From Streptomyces sp. Je 1-79 (GTDB taxonomy: Bacteria > Actinomycetota > Actinomycetes > Streptomycetales > Streptomycetaceae): a stretch of 64,000 nt of DNA. The stretch's first letter is position 1; each line of letters begins with the position of its first letter. The stretch covers positions 504,362 through 568,361 of the forward strand of contig NZ_JAMGSL010000003.1 in assembly GCF_025195125.1 (NCBI RefSeq). The letters run 5' to 3'. The translations under genes were made by a program, and so were the position numbers. The notes beneath the pieces are model-generated. The model did no database searches and was not told the DNA's origin. It saw only the letters and a list, made by a program, of their open reading frames with translations. This document shows, piece by piece, positions 24,598 through 33,282 of this stretch.

Positions 24598-25062
24598 ATG
24601 CTGATGCGTACGCGACGAACGGCGACGGTGGCCGCGCTCCTTCTGGCGACGACGGTCGCGGTGACGGCGTGCCAGGCGGCGCCGGACGCGCCCGAGGAGG
24701 CGAGCGGCAGCCTGGAGCAGATAGCCGAGCGCGCCGGCTGCGCCCCGGACCTCCAGACGGACGCCGCGGAGCTGCGCCAGGCGCAGTGCGCGACGGACGA
24801 CGGGAAGTACGTCCTGACGACCTTCGCGACCGACCGCGGGCAGCGAGAGTGGCTCAACGAGTCGAAGGACTACGGCGGTTCGTACCTCGTCGGCCGCAAG
24901 TGGACCGTCTCGGGCGACGCCGGGACGGTGGAGCAGGTACGCGAACGGCTCGGTGGTCGGATAGAGACCACCGAGCCGCACGCCCCGCACGCGTCACCTT
25001 CCTCCGGTTCCTCCGGACACGGGTCCGGACACGAGTCCGGACATGGCTCCGGGCACCACTAG
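24598..25062 (+). CDS. Putative lipoprotein with Gly/Ser/His-rich tail
   Basis: A 154-residue protein with a signal peptide and a lipobox-like VTAC (Cys25), so probably anchored on the outer face of the membrane. The middle contains two or three more Cys residues ([15 protein letters not shown]) that could form a disulfide. The last twenty residues are made of Gly, Ser, His and Glu ([15 protein letters not shown]), a composition common in metal-binding tails. No enzyme motif. It ends in a 4-bp overlap (CTAG, 25059-25062) with the convergent DUF1996 gene. An ATG two codons inside is a possible alternative start. Confidence 0.75.
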   Translation: MLMRTRRTATVAALLLATTVAVTACQAAPDAPEEASGSLEQIAERAGCAPDLQTDAAELRQAQCATDDGKYVLTTFATDRGQREWLNESKDYGGSYLVGRKWTVSGDAGTVEQVRERLGGRIETTEPHAPHASPSSGSSGHGSGHESGHGSGHH

Positions 25063-26612
25063 GAACAGCGGCGCCCCTCGTTGATGCAGCTCACCACCTT
25101 CCGCATCAGCCGTTGGTCGAAGACGTTGATGAAGTCACCGTGGTCGGTGATCGGTTTGTGCAGCTGCTCGGGGAACGAGTCGACCGCGAAGCCGGGGCCC
25201 GGGGGAACGTCGTAGACGATCCGCTGGACGAGCTGCGGGATGGCGCGGAAGCCGTTGCCGCAGCGCCCGCTCGCCGGGTCGGCGAAGGCCACGTGGGTGC
25301 GGTGGTTGGCGCTGTCGGTGTTCTGCCCGTCCCAGCAGCTCTGGAAGCGGAACGTTCGCACCACGTTGCTGCCCTCGGGGCAGATCGGGTACTTGTCCTT
25401 CAGCTGGCGGTCCTCGAAACCGGTGCAGGACCATGAGGCGTTGGCGTTGGCGTCGCCGTTGGTGAAGGCCTTGGCGTCGCCCGTGATGATCCGCAGGAAG
25501 CGGGGCATCGCGGTGACCCGGGAGACCGGGCTGCCGACGAAGTTCAGGGTGACCTGCGCGGGCGTCTGGATCTCGCCGACGTTCTGGTCCTTGCCGCCGC
25601 CGTCCGCCTGGGCGTCGTTTTCCTCCTGCCCGTTCTGGAGCCGGAGCACGGGCCAGTAGTACGTCGAACGGTCGCCCTGGTTCCGGCAGGTGGTCTGGCC
25701 GCGGGCCAGGTCGTCGTCACTGGCGAAGGCGTCGTTGGCCTGGTTCCCGACGTAGTCGTGCATGTGGTGGGCGCCGTTGCTCACGCCCGGCGCGACGATG
25801 ACGTTGTCCGGGTTGAACTTGCCGTTCTGGTTCGTGCCGCAGTTGGTGGCGAACGAGCCGCGCGAGGCGCCGCGGCGCTGCTGGGGGCGGTTCACGTTCG
25901 GCTGCACGGTGGTGATGTCGACGAAGTCGGAGGCTTCGGGGCCGTTCCCGGCCTGCCCCTGGCCCTCTTCCTCCTCCTGCCCGCCGTCTCCGTTGTCGCC
26001 GCCGTCGCCGTCGCCGCCGTCGCCGCTGTTGTCGCCGTCGCCGTTGTCGCCGCCGGCATTGCCGTTGCCGTTGTTGCCGTCTCCGTTGTCGCCGTCGCCG
26101 CCGTTGTTGTCGTCGCCGTTGTCGCCGCCGGCATTGCCGTTGCCGTTGCCACCCGTGTCGTCGTCGTCCGCGCGCAGGGTGCACGGTGCGAGACCGGTGA
26201 GCTGCTGGCCGCCGACCATCTGCTCGATCCGCTGCAGGATGTTGACCCGCTCGTTCTTCAGCGGGGTCAGGATCTGCTGCTCGGCGAACGCGGCGTCGCT
26301 CTCCACCCGCTGCTTGTTGTCCGCCATGCGCTGGTACGCGACGGTGATCTGGCTGTCCATGGTGGCGAGTTCGCGGTCCACCGAGGTCCGTGCGGACCCG
26401 GGCACCTCTTTCAGTTCGTCGCCCACGTCGGGACAGTCGATCGTGGAGACCGCGTTGTTCTGCCGGTCGGGCGGCTGCGGCCGATCGCCCCAGCCCTGGC
26501 CGGCCGAAGCGTAGACATTGGCGGCGATCAGGCCGCCCCCGCCCAGAATCAGGGCGACGGAGGCGGCCACCGCTCGTTTCGCGCGTGTCGAACGTTTTCT
26601 TGTGCGTCGCAT
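25059..26612 (-). CDS. Secreted DUF1996 protein with Asn/Gly/Asp repeats
   Basis: A 517-residue exported protein. A basic N-terminus ([13 protein letters not shown]) and hydrophobic core give a signal peptide ending near residue 36. An N-terminal helical part (to about 150) is followed by a low-complexity Asp/Gly/Asn stretch (about 153-215). The DUF1996 domain starts near 230 (SRGSFATNC), with HHMHDYVGN, several Cys residues and CSF-like aromatic motifs. DUF1996 is also found in fungi and its function is not established; carbohydrate or cell-wall interaction is only a guess. It ends in a CTAG overlap with the lipoprotein gene. Confidence 0.85.
   Translation of the reverse strand: MRRTRKRSTRAKRAVAASVALILGGGGLIAANVYASAGQGWGDRPQPPDRQNNAVSTIDCPDVGDELKEVPGSARTSVDRELATMDSQITVAYQRMADNKQRVESDAAFAEQQILTPLKNERVNILQRIEQMVGGQQLTGLAPCTLRADDDDTGGNGNGNAGGDNGDDNNGGDGDNGDGNNGNGNAGGDNGDGDNSGDGGDGDGGDNGDGGQEEEEGQGQAGNGPEASDFVDITTVQPNVNRPQQRRGASRGSFATNCGTNQNGKFNPDNVIVAPGVSNGAHHMHDYVGNQANDAFASDDDLARGQTTCRNQGDRSTYYWPVLRLQNGQEENDAQADGGGKDQNVGEIQTPAQVTLNFVGSPVSRVTAMPRFLRIITGDAKAFTNGDANANASWSCTGFEDRQLKDKYPICPEGSNVVRTFRFQSCWDGQNTDSANHRTHVAFADPASGRCGNGFRAIPQLVQRIVYDVPPGPGFAVDSFPEQLHKPITDHGDFINVFDQRLMRKVVSCINEGRRCS
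25975..26155. repeat. GCC-GTC/GTT trinucleotide-rich tract in DUF1996 gene
   Basis: A run of codon-sized repeats (GTC GCC GCC GTC GTT) codes the Asp/Gly/Asn tract. A longer unit containing CGCCGGCATTGCCGTTGCCG appears twice (about 26049-26068 and 26128-26147). This is an in-frame, slippage-prone coding minisatellite, not a CRISPR. Confidence 0.8.
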
Positions 26613-26691
26613 GGGACTTCATACGGACGGAAGGCCCCGCGTGTTCAGCCGAACCGAGACGGACATCAGTCCGATCCGTCAGCCCAGGTCG

Positions 26692-27759
26692 TCACTCCGA
26701 AAGGAGCGCCGCCTCCCGCTCCGGGGCGAGGCCCAGCGGCGGCCGGTCCGGGCGCTGCGGCGCCGTACCGCCGATCGACCGCAGCCAGGCCCAGGTGTCC
26801 GCGACCGTCTCGGCCGCCGGGCGGCAGCGCAGCCCCGCCGAGAGCGCCTTGGAGACATCGGCGGTGTGCATCGCGTCGTACAGCTCGCCCGGCGGAATCC
26901 ACACCGGCAGGTCGGACCAGGGCTCGACGCCGGCCGCCAGGAGCGTCTCGGGGTCGGTCCACCGCAGTTCGGCGTCCGAGCCGGTCGCCCGCACACAGGC
27001 GTCGAGCAGCTCGCCCATGGTGGTGTGCCCCGGCGGCGAGACCAGGTTGAACGGGCCCGAGAGCCCGGCCTCCGCCGCGTCGAGCGTCCACTCGGCCAGA
27101 TCGCGGCCGTCGATGTACTGGATCGGCAGTGCGCGCGGCCCGGGCGCCAGGACCGGGCCGCCCCGGGCGATCCGCCCCAGCCACCAGGGCAGCCGGCCCA
27201 CGTTCTCGTACGGGCCGATGATCAGCCCCGCGCGGACGAGGAGGGTGCGGTCGGGTCCGAAGGCCTCGACGGCCGCCAGTTCGCCGCCCCGCTTGGCCTC
27301 GCCGTACGGCACCTCGCCGGCGTCCGGCGAGCCCTCGGTCAGCGGGCCGTCCTCGGCCAGACCCGCGGCCGGCGGCCAGGCGTACACGGAACGGCTCGAC
27401 ACGTAGACGAAGCGGTCCGCGCGGTCCGCGAGCAGCCGGGCCGCGTCGCGGACGACCGAGGGCGCGGCGGACCAGGTGTCCACGACGACGTCCCATGTGA
27501 ACTTCCCGCCAGGGTTCCCGTCGAGGTTCGCGTCGAGAGTCGCGTCGGGGGTCGCCCCGGGGTTCGTGTCGGGGTTCGCGGCGGCGGTGAGCGCGGCGAG
27601 CCCGCCCGGGGCCGTGCGGTCGCCGATGAGGGAACGGGCCCCGGCCGGCGGCTCGTGGCGGCCGCGGTGGAAGACCGTCACCTCCCAGCCGCGTGCGAGC
27701 GCCGCCTCGGCCACCGCCCGTCCGACGAATTCGGTTCCGCCCAAGATCAGAAGTCGCAT
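26692..27759 (-). CDS. NAD-dependent epimerase/dehydratase family protein
   Basis: A 355-residue extended SDR protein. The dinucleotide-binding motif GGTEFVG is at residues 7-13; the catalytic pair appears as SSRSVYAW and PYGEAKRGGE (a YxxxK variant). Residues 55-85 contain an Asn/Asp/Pro/Gly-rich insertion coded by short DNA repeats, unlike normal family members. The substrate is probably a nucleotide sugar or related metabolite; no partner gene identifies it. It is divergent from the membrane protein gene at 27867. Confidence 0.85.
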   Translation of the reverse strand: MRLLILGGTEFVGRAVAEAALARGWEVTVFHRGRHEPPAGARSLIGDRTAPGGLAALTAAANPDTNPGATPDATLDANLDGNPGGKFTWDVVVDTWSAAPSVVRDAARLLADRADRFVYVSSRSVYAWPPAAGLAEDGPLTEGSPDAGEVPYGEAKRGGELAAVEAFGPDRTLLVRAGLIIGPYENVGRLPWWLGRIARGGPVLAPGPRALPIQYIDGRDLAEWTLDAAEAGLSGPFNLVSPPGHTTMGELLDACVRATGSDAELRWTDPETLLAAGVEPWSDLPVWIPPGELYDAMHTADVSKALSAGLRCRPAAETVADTWAWLRSIGGTAPQRPDRPPLGLAPEREAALLSE

Positions 27760-27866
27760 GCCACGACTGTGCCTCGCGGACGGGGGCGGTGCCCAGCGGT
27801 TCCTCCACAGGAGAAATGCGGGGTGGTCTCCCGCTCCGGACGCCGGGGTGTCACCATGGCCGAATC

Positions 27867-28526
27867 ATGACGGAAGCCCGGTCGCCGATACGCGCCCTGC
27901 GAGCCGCACTCTTCGCGGCGGTGTGCGTGACATTGGCTGCAGTGGGGCATTCATCCATGTCTGCGCACCAGATACCCGCGGGATCGCTGTACGCGGCCTT
28001 CGCCGTCACGGGAGCTCTGGCATGGACGGCGGGCGGCCGCAGGCGCGGTCCGTACGCGATCGCCGGCGGACTCGCGGCCGTACAGGCGGCCCTGCACATG
28101 ATCTTCTCCGCGGGCGAGGGCAGGGGTACTCCCGGCCACGCGGCGATGGCGGACCACGCGGCCATGGGCCACATGTCCATGGAACCGACGACGGTCTCGG
28201 CGATGGTTCCGGCCATGGAGACGGCCACCGGCCACTCCTCCGCCGGCATGATCGCCGCCCACGCCCTCGCCGCCCTCGTCTGCGGCCTCTGGCTGGCCAG
28301 GGGCGAGGCCGCGCTCTTCGCACTCGCCCGCACCGTCGGGGCGTTCGCCTTCGCCCCGCTGCGGCTGCTGCTCGCCGTCACCCGCGTGCCCGAGCTTCCG
28401 AACCCCGTACGCCCGCGCCCGCGCACCCGCCGGCTGCACGGCGTCGTCCTCGCGCACACCCTCTCCCGGCGCGGCCCGCCCCGGCTGTCCGTACCCCGCG
28501 CCACAGCCCTCGGAGCTCACGTCTGA
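27867..28526 (+). CDS. His/Met-rich integral membrane protein
   Basis: A 219-residue protein with about four hydrophobic helices. Between helices (about 80-125) lies a loop rich in His and Met (GHAAMADHAAMGHMSME), the pattern of exported copper- or silver-handling loops. A basic Arg/Pro C-terminus is cytoplasmic. It precedes a PepSY-type membrane protein with its own His-rich loop by 45 bp, suggesting one operon for metal or redox handling in the envelope. No named family is recognised with confidence. The ATG at 27867 has no strong ribosome-binding site. Confidence 0.78.
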   Translation: MTEARSPIRALRAALFAAVCVTLAAVGHSSMSAHQIPAGSLYAAFAVTGALAWTAGGRRRGPYAIAGGLAAVQAALHMIFSAGEGRGTPGHAAMADHAAMGHMSMEPTTVSAMVPAMETATGHSSAGMIAAHALAALVCGLWLARGEAALFALARTVGAFAFAPLRLLLAVTRVPELPNPVRPRPRTRRLHGVVLAHTLSRRGPPRLSVPRATALGAHV

Positions 28527-28571
28527 CCCGGGGGCCGATTCCCCCTGTCGACACCGACTCCTAGGACAGTC

Positions 28572-30029
28572 ATGACCATTGACGATCCCGCGCGCCCGGA
28601 CACCGCGGAAGCGCCCCCCACCAGCCCCGAAGAACCGACGGCCACCGCGACCGGCACAGGCACCGCGACCGGGACCGGGAAGGGGGCGGGGAGCTGGAGC
28701 GCGCTGCGCCCCCTCGTCCTCCGACTCCACTTCTACGCCGGCGTGCTCATCGCCCCCTTCCTGCTCGTCGCCGCGGTGAGCGGCCTGCTCTACGCGCTCT
28801 CCTTCCAGGCCGAGAAGATCGTCTACGCGCACGAGCTGGAAGTCCCCGTCGGCGACACGGTCCTGCCGCTCTCGCAGCAGGTCCACGCCGCCACCAAGGT
28901 GAACCCCGACGGCACCGTCACCGCCGTCTGGCCCTCCTCCGAGGAGGGCGCCACCACCCGCGTCCTCATGGCCGACCCGGACGTGGAGGAGGGCAAGTCC
29001 CTCGCCGTCTTCGTGGACCCGTACACCGCGGAGGTGCGGGGGCAGCTCCCCAGCTACGGCAGCTCCGGCGCGCTTCCGCTGCGCGCCTGGATCGACGAAC
29101 TCCACCGCGATCTGCACCTGGGCGACCTCGGCCGCAACTACAGCGAGCTGGCGGCCAGCTGGCTGTGGGTGATAGCCCTCGGCGGCCTGGCGCTCTGGAT
29201 CGGCCGCAAGCGGAAGAACCGCCGGTCCCTCGTCGTCCCCGAGCGTGGCCCGAAGTCCCGCCGCCGCACGCTGTCCTGGCACGGCACGGTCGGGCTGTGG
29301 GCGGTCGCCGGTCTCGTCGTGCTCTCCGCGACCGGTCTGACCTGGTCGCGGTACGCGGGTGAGAACATCGGCGCGGTCCAGGACCAGCTCGGCGGCGCCA
29401 CCCCGACGGTCTCCGCGGCCCTCGAAGGCGCGGCCGGCGGCTCCTCGGAGCACGAGGGCCACGGCGCCGGCCACGAGGCCCCGGCCGCGAAGGGCCCGGA
29501 CGTCGGCATCGACGCGGTGGTCGAGGCGGCCCGCGCGAAGGGTGTCGAGGGCAAGGTGTCCGTCGTCCTGCCCTCCGAGGGCAAGGGGTACGTCGTCAAG
29601 GAGACGGACGCCCAGATCCCGGTGCACCTGGACTCGGTGGCGGTGGACCCGGCGGACGGCACGGTCATGGACGAACTGCGGTTCGCCGACTACCCGGTGC
29701 TCGCCCAGCTGACCCGCTACGGCATCGACGTCCACATGGGCGTGTCCTTCGGCCTGTTCAACCAGCTGGCGCTCGCCGCCCTCGCCCTCGCGCTCGTCCT
29801 GCTGATCGTCTGGGGCTACCGGATGTGGTGGCTGCGCCGCCCCGGCCGGCCGGTCGCGCGGGGGGCGTGGCGGAAGGTTCCGCCGACGATGCTGCTGCCG
29901 CTGCTCGCGGCCACGGCGGTCGTGGGCTGGTTCGTCCCGATGCTGGGCCTCAGCCTGGTGGCGTTCCTGCTCGTGGACCTCGCCCTCGGCCTGGTGGCCA
30001 GGGTGCGGGCGAGGTCCCGGACGGCCTGA
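28572..30029 (+). CDS. PepSY-associated transmembrane protein
   Basis: A 485-residue membrane protein of the PepSY-TM (iron-regulated membrane protein) family. A Thr/Gly/Ala-rich N-terminal tail is followed by a first helix (HFYAGVLIAPFLLVAAVSGLLY), a PepSY region outside, then ELHRDLHLGDLGRNYSELAASWLWVIALGGLALW, another SWHGTVGLWAVAG helix, and a second PepSY region. A His-rich stretch (SEHEGHGAGHE) is in an outer loop. Two C-terminal helices follow. The family is linked to ferric or cupric reduction and uptake in the membrane. Adjacent genes and the His/Met loops support metal handling. Its TGA abuts the TCA of the convergent regulator. Confidence 0.85.
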   Translation: MTIDDPARPDTAEAPPTSPEEPTATATGTGTATGTGKGAGSWSALRPLVLRLHFYAGVLIAPFLLVAAVSGLLYALSFQAEKIVYAHELEVPVGDTVLPLSQQVHAATKVNPDGTVTAVWPSSEEGATTRVLMADPDVEEGKSLAVFVDPYTAEVRGQLPSYGSSGALPLRAWIDELHRDLHLGDLGRNYSELAASWLWVIALGGLALWIGRKRKNRRSLVVPERGPKSRRRTLSWHGTVGLWAVAGLVVLSATGLTWSRYAGENIGAVQDQLGGATPTVSAALEGAAGGSSEHEGHGAGHEAPAAKGPDVGIDAVVEAARAKGVEGKVSVVLPSEGKGYVVKETDAQIPVHLDSVAVDPADGTVMDELRFADYPVLAQLTRYGIDVHMGVSFGLFNQLALAALALALVLLIVWGYRMWWLRRPGRPVARGAWRKVPPTMLLPLLAATAVVGWFVPMLGLSLVAFLLVDLALGLVARVRARSRTA

Positions 30030-30587
30030 TCAGGGCGCGTACTTGTAGCCGACCCGCCGCACGGTCTGGATCGTGTGGCGGTGCTCGGCGCCCAGCTTGC
30101 GGCGGAGCCGCGCCACATGGACGTCGACGGTCCGCCCGTCGCCCACATGCCCGTACCCCCAGACCGTCGTGACCAACTGGTCGCGGGTGTGGACCCGGTG
30201 GGGGTGGGCGACGAGGTGGGCGAGCAGCTCGAACTCGAGGTACGTGAGGTCCATCGGCTGCCCGTCCACGACGGCGATCCGCCGGGCGCCGTCGATGGCC
30301 ACCGGCCCCTGCTCCTCCTCCACCGGGGGAGCGGGGGAGGGGGAGGGGGCGGCGGCGGGGGTCAACGGGGCGTGCCGGTCGGCCGGTACGAGCACGAGAT
30401 AGCCGACCATCGGCGGCCGCCCGGGCAGCGTCGGCAGGGCGTGCGGCGGGGCGGGCAGCAAGGTGGCGCCGGGCGGCAGGAACTCCGCCACCTGGGAGAG
30501 GTCGACGACCTCGTTGGGATCGACGGCTCGGAGTCGGTGACGTCCCGGACGGAGGGCCGTGAGGGAAGCGGTCTGGGTGTGGGCCAT
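30030..30587 (-). CDS. Winged-helix (OmpR-type) regulator without receiver domain
   Basis: A 185-residue regulator. Residues about 95-185 are an OmpR/PhoB-type winged helix (LTYLEFELLAHLVAHPHRVHTRDQLVTTVWG, then RTVDVHVARLRRKLG and the wing RRVGYKYAP). The N-terminal 90 residues do not form a receiver domain: no phosphorylatable Asp and lid motif is seen, only a VGYLVLVPAD strand-like piece. Thus it is not controlled as a standard response regulator. It is convergent with the PepSY gene, with stops directly adjacent (30027-30032). A small ORF lies just upstream on the same strand. Confidence 0.85.
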   Translation of the reverse strand: MAHTQTASLTALRPGRHRLRAVDPNEVVDLSQVAEFLPPGATLLPAPPHALPTLPGRPPMVGYLVLVPADRHAPLTPAAAPSPSPAPPVEEEQGPVAIDGARRIAVVDGQPMDLTYLEFELLAHLVAHPHRVHTRDQLVTTVWGYGHVGDGRTVDVHVARLRRKLGAEHRHTIQTVRRVGYKYAP

Positions 30588-30680
30588 GAGAGGTCAGCTC
30601 TTTCGCGCGAGTCGGAGACGTACTACGTCGTTCGCGCGTCGGCCGAAGGCCGCTGGACCGGTCACATACCGGTCGGGGCG

Positions 30681-30803
30681 TTAGAGGGCCGACGCGTTCC
30701 GCACGCGCCGACAGCACCGGTCGAAGTCGTGGTGCTGCCGGGAAGGCCAGAACGGCTCGAGGTCGAGTCGACCTGTCGCGGTGTCGTTCTGGGTGATGGC
30801 CAT
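30681..30803 (-). CDS. Small 40-residue protein upstream of the winged-helix gene
   Basis: A 40-codon frame from ATG 30803 to TAA 30681. The peptide is hydrophilic with two central parts, LDLEPFWPSRQHHDFD and RCCRRVRNASAL, including two adjacent Cys and two adjacent His. TAGAGT on the minus strand is exactly 6 nt before the ATG, the arrangement of leaderless Streptomyces genes. The peptide composition is not that of random high-GC antisense sequence. It lies 93 bp upstream of the winged-helix gene. I believe it is real but cannot name a family; it might be an upstream regulator peptide. Confidence 0.5.
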   Translation of the reverse strand: MAITQNDTATGRLDLEPFWPSRQHHDFDRCCRRVRNASAL

Positions 30804-30920
30804 ATCCCTACTCTACTACTCGGGAATGCCCACGACGACCCCCTTTACCGGCCCAGACCGGCCTCGATCGCCTCGCGGCCCGCCTTACGGCGACCGGCGG
30901 CCGGGAGGAGCGGCGACGCC

Positions 30921-30957
30921 GAAGGGGCGCCCACCGTTCGCCGGTGGGCGCCCCTTC
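30921..30957 (-). terminator. glnII terminator
   Basis: GAAGGGGCGCCCACCG (30921-30936) and its exact complement (30942-30957) form a 16-bp stem with a TTCGC loop, 18 bp beyond the glnII stop. The remaining intergenic DNA of 30588-30680 holds only the short palindrome GACGTA-C-TACGTC (30617-30629). Confidence 0.85.
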
Positions 30958-30975
30958 GGGGAGTGCGGGTGCGGA

Positions 30976-32007
30976 TCAGACCTGGCCGGCCTTCTCCAGG
31001 GCCTCGCAGCAGGTGTCGACCAGAAGGCGCGTCACCACGTACGGGTCCACGTTCGCGTTCGGGCGGCGGTCCTCGATGTAGCCCTTCTGGTCCTGCTCGA
31101 CCTGCCACGGGATACGGACCGAGGCGCCGCGGTCGGAGACGCCGTAGGAGTACTCGTCCCACGGGGCGGTCTCGTGCAGACCCGTCAGGCGGTCGTCGAT
31201 GCCGGCGCCGTAGTTCTTGACGTGGTCGAGCGGCTTCGAACCCTCGCCCAGCGACTCGGCCGCGGTGATGATCGCGTCGTAGCCCTCGCGCATCGCCTTC
31301 GTCGAGAAGTTGGTGTGCGCGCCCGCGCCGTTCCAGTCGCCCTTCACCGGCTTCGGGTCCAGCGTCGCCGAGACCTTGAAGTCCTCGGCCGTGCGGTACA
31401 GCAGCCAGCGCGCGACCCACAGCTGGTCCGCGACCTCGAGCGGCGCCAGCGGGCCGACCTGGAACTCCCACTGGCCCGGCATGACCTCGGCGTTGATGCC
31501 GGAGATGCCCAGGCCCGCCGTCAGGCAGTTCTCCAGGTGCGCCTCGACGATGTCACGGCCGAAGATCTCGTCGGCGCCGACACCGCAGTAGTAGCCGCCC
31601 TGCGGGGCCGGGAAGCCGCCGACCGGGAAGCCGAGCGGGCGCTCGCCGTCGAAGAAGGTGTACTCCTGCTCGATGCCGAAGATCGGCTCCTGGGCGGCGT
31701 ACTTCGCGTAGACCTCGGCCAGCGCGGCACGGGTGTTGGAGTCGTGCGGCGTCATGTCCGTGTTGAGGACCTCGCACATCACCAGGATGTCGTCGCCGCC
31801 GCGGATCGGGTCCGGGCAGACGAAGACCGGCTTGAGGACGCGGTCCGAGGCGTGGCCCTTGGCCTGGTTCGTGCTGGATCCGTCGAAGCCCCAGATCGGC
31901 AGCTCCTCCAGGGTGGCACCCGTGCCCGGCAGAATCTTCGTCTTCGAGCGAAGCTTCGCGGTCGGCTCGGTGCCGTCGATCCAGATGTACTCAGCCTTGA
32001 AGGTCAC
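30976..32007 (-). CDS. glnII: Glutamine synthetase II (GSII, eukaryotic-like)
   Basis: A 343-residue type II glutamine synthetase, starting at GTG 32007 (MTFKAEYIWIDG) with an AAAGGATGAGG site. GS motifs: the WGFDGSSTNQ region near residue 40, a central catalytic block (FGIEQEYTFFDG), and the GAGAHTNFST segment. It makes glutamine from glutamate, ammonia and ATP, as an octamer, in the cytoplasm; GSII is not adenylylated. Streptomyces carry both GSI (glnA) and GSII, each a GlnR target. Four 11-bp-phased GlnR half-sites lie upstream. A vWA/ARPP pair is upstream on the same strand, separated by 132 bp. Confidence 0.95.
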   Translation of the reverse strand: MTFKAEYIWIDGTEPTAKLRSKTKILPGTGATLEELPIWGFDGSSTNQAKGHASDRVLKPVFVCPDPIRGGDDILVMCEVLNTDMTPHDSNTRAALAEVYAKYAAQEPIFGIEQEYTFFDGERPLGFPVGGFPAPQGGYYCGVGADEIFGRDIVEAHLENCLTAGLGISGINAEVMPGQWEFQVGPLAPLEVADQLWVARWLLYRTAEDFKVSATLDPKPVKGDWNGAGAHTNFSTKAMREGYDAIITAAESLGEGSKPLDHVKNYGAGIDDRLTGLHETAPWDEYSYGVSDRGASVRIPWQVEQDQKGYIEDRRPNANVDPYVVTRLLVDTCCEALEKAGQV

Positions 32008-32101
32008 GGGCCTCATCCTTTGGCGTGCTGCTGCGGGGTCTGCTGCGGCTCGCGACGCTGCGAGAGCTGCGTGGTGTCTGCGCGCAGCTTCGCAACACGG
32101 C

Positions 32102-32139
32102 ATTTCCCGGTCGTTGCCCGTTTGTGAACCCCGTGTTAC
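32102..32139 (-). promoter_or_regulatory. GlnR box, two tandem sites, upstream of glnII
   Basis: Read on the minus strand: GTAAC-N6-TTCAC-N6-GCAAC-N6-GAAAT, four 5-bp half-sites at an exact 11-bp period. This fits the known actinobacterial GlnR motif gTnAc-n6-GaAAc, present twice. It begins right after the stop of the ARPP-like gene. GlnR would activate glnII under nitrogen limitation. Confidence 0.85.
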
Positions 32140-33282
32140 TCAGCCTTCCTGCGTTTCGCGGATCCGCTGTGCGACCACGTGGGCGTTCAGCAGTGGGCCG
32201 AGGCCCGCGTTGTCGATACGCCGTACGAGCTCGGCGTACGTCGTTCCGAGCGCCTCCGCCGTCCGGCCCAGGTGCCAGTCCTGGGCCGCAAGGCGCTGGA
32301 GCAGATGGCCCCGTCTGATCTGGTTCTCGGAGAGGCGGAAGGTCTTGAGATACAGCGTCCGGCCCTTGCGGTCGGTGATCAGTTCGCCGATGTGCTGCTC
32401 CTGACCCGCCCGCCGGAACGGGGGGAGGAACCGGTGCAGATCATAGGATTCCATCCGGTACACCCGCTCGAAGGCGTACGACGTCTCCAGCAGGTCCCGC
32501 GCCATCAGCCCGTCGTGGCCCTCGGCCCAGGACCGTTCCTGCGCGCGGGCCGCCACCCGCAGATCCGCGAGCGAACGGACGGAGCCCGTCTCGTCCCGGA
32601 TACGCGCCGTGAACTCCGGCACCGGGCCGCCGTAGTACGCGTACTGGTGGATCAGCTCCCCGTACAGGTCCTCGATCAAGGTCGGGTGCAGGACGCGGTA
32701 GTCCTCCGGGTGGGGGACGACGAAGGCGGCGGCCAGGGAGTCGGCGACGTACAGCAGGAGACCGCACTGCCCCGGGTGGATCTCGAAGATCCGCAGCGCC
32801 TCCCCGAGCCCCGGCACGCTCCACCCCGCGTACGCCGCCTCGGCGCGCGGCGACAGCCCCCGGCGCACCGCCTGCTGGGACCACTCGTCCCAGGCCGTGG
32901 ACGGGCCGCCGAAGTGGAGCGCCAGATAGCCTTCCAGAGCGAGGTGGAGCGGCAGGAAACGCAGCCGCCTCTCGCCCTGTCGGCGTTTGGCGAGGCGGTG
33001 GTGGCGGCGCACGGGGACGCTGTCCGGTGCGGCGTTCCCGAGACGGGTGCCGTAGGCCGCCGACTCGCGCTCGTCCCCGGACCAGTCCGCGACGAAGCCG
33101 TGCGGGATGTACGAGACGTACGTCGCACGCTCGCCGAGGTCGACCGCGCCACCCGCCCCGTACACCTCACGGTGGAGCCGCAGCCCCTCGACCGGCTCCG
33201 CCCTCACCAGCGGCACCAGCCGGACACCGCCCCACACCTGCGCCGACCGGACCTCCAGACCGGTCAGATCGATCCGGGTCAT
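32140..33282 (-). CDS. ARPP-2-like protein paired with vWA protein
   Basis: A 380-residue protein with a mixed alpha/beta N-terminal part (LEVRSAQVWGGVRLVPLVRAEPVEG) and a helical C-terminal half (RSWAEGHDGLMARDLLETSYAFERVY, later a helix rich in GRTAEALGTTYAELVRRIDNAG). The N-terminal motif resembles the ARPP group (ARG and Rhodanese-Phosphatase-superfamily-associated protein), reported in systems thought to deal with RNA damage; this is a recollection-level match. Its ATG overlaps the stop of the upstream vWA gene (ATGA, 33279-33282), so both products are probably made together. No obvious catalytic motif. The function is unknown. Confidence 0.55.
   Translation of the reverse strand: MTRIDLTGLEVRSAQVWGGVRLVPLVRAEPVEGLRLHREVYGAGGAVDLGERATYVSYIPHGFVADWSGDERESAAYGTRLGNAAPDSVPVRRHHRLAKRRQGERRLRFLPLHLALEGYLALHFGGPSTAWDEWSQQAVRRGLSPRAEAAYAGWSVPGLGEALRIFEIHPGQCGLLLYVADSLAAAFVVPHPEDYRVLHPTLIEDLYGELIHQYAYYGGPVPEFTARIRDETGSVRSLADLRVAARAQERSWAEGHDGLMARDLLETSYAFERVYRMESYDLHRFLPPFRRAGQEQHIGELITDRKGRTLYLKTFRLSENQIRRGHLLQRLAAQDWHLGRTAEALGTTYAELVRRIDNAGLGPLLNAHVVAQRIRETQEG

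Noticed and set aside
25975..26155. Repeated array that could look like a CRISPR
   Set aside because: The repeats are codon-sized, in frame with the DUF1996 gene, not evenly spaced with unique spacers, and no cas genes are near.
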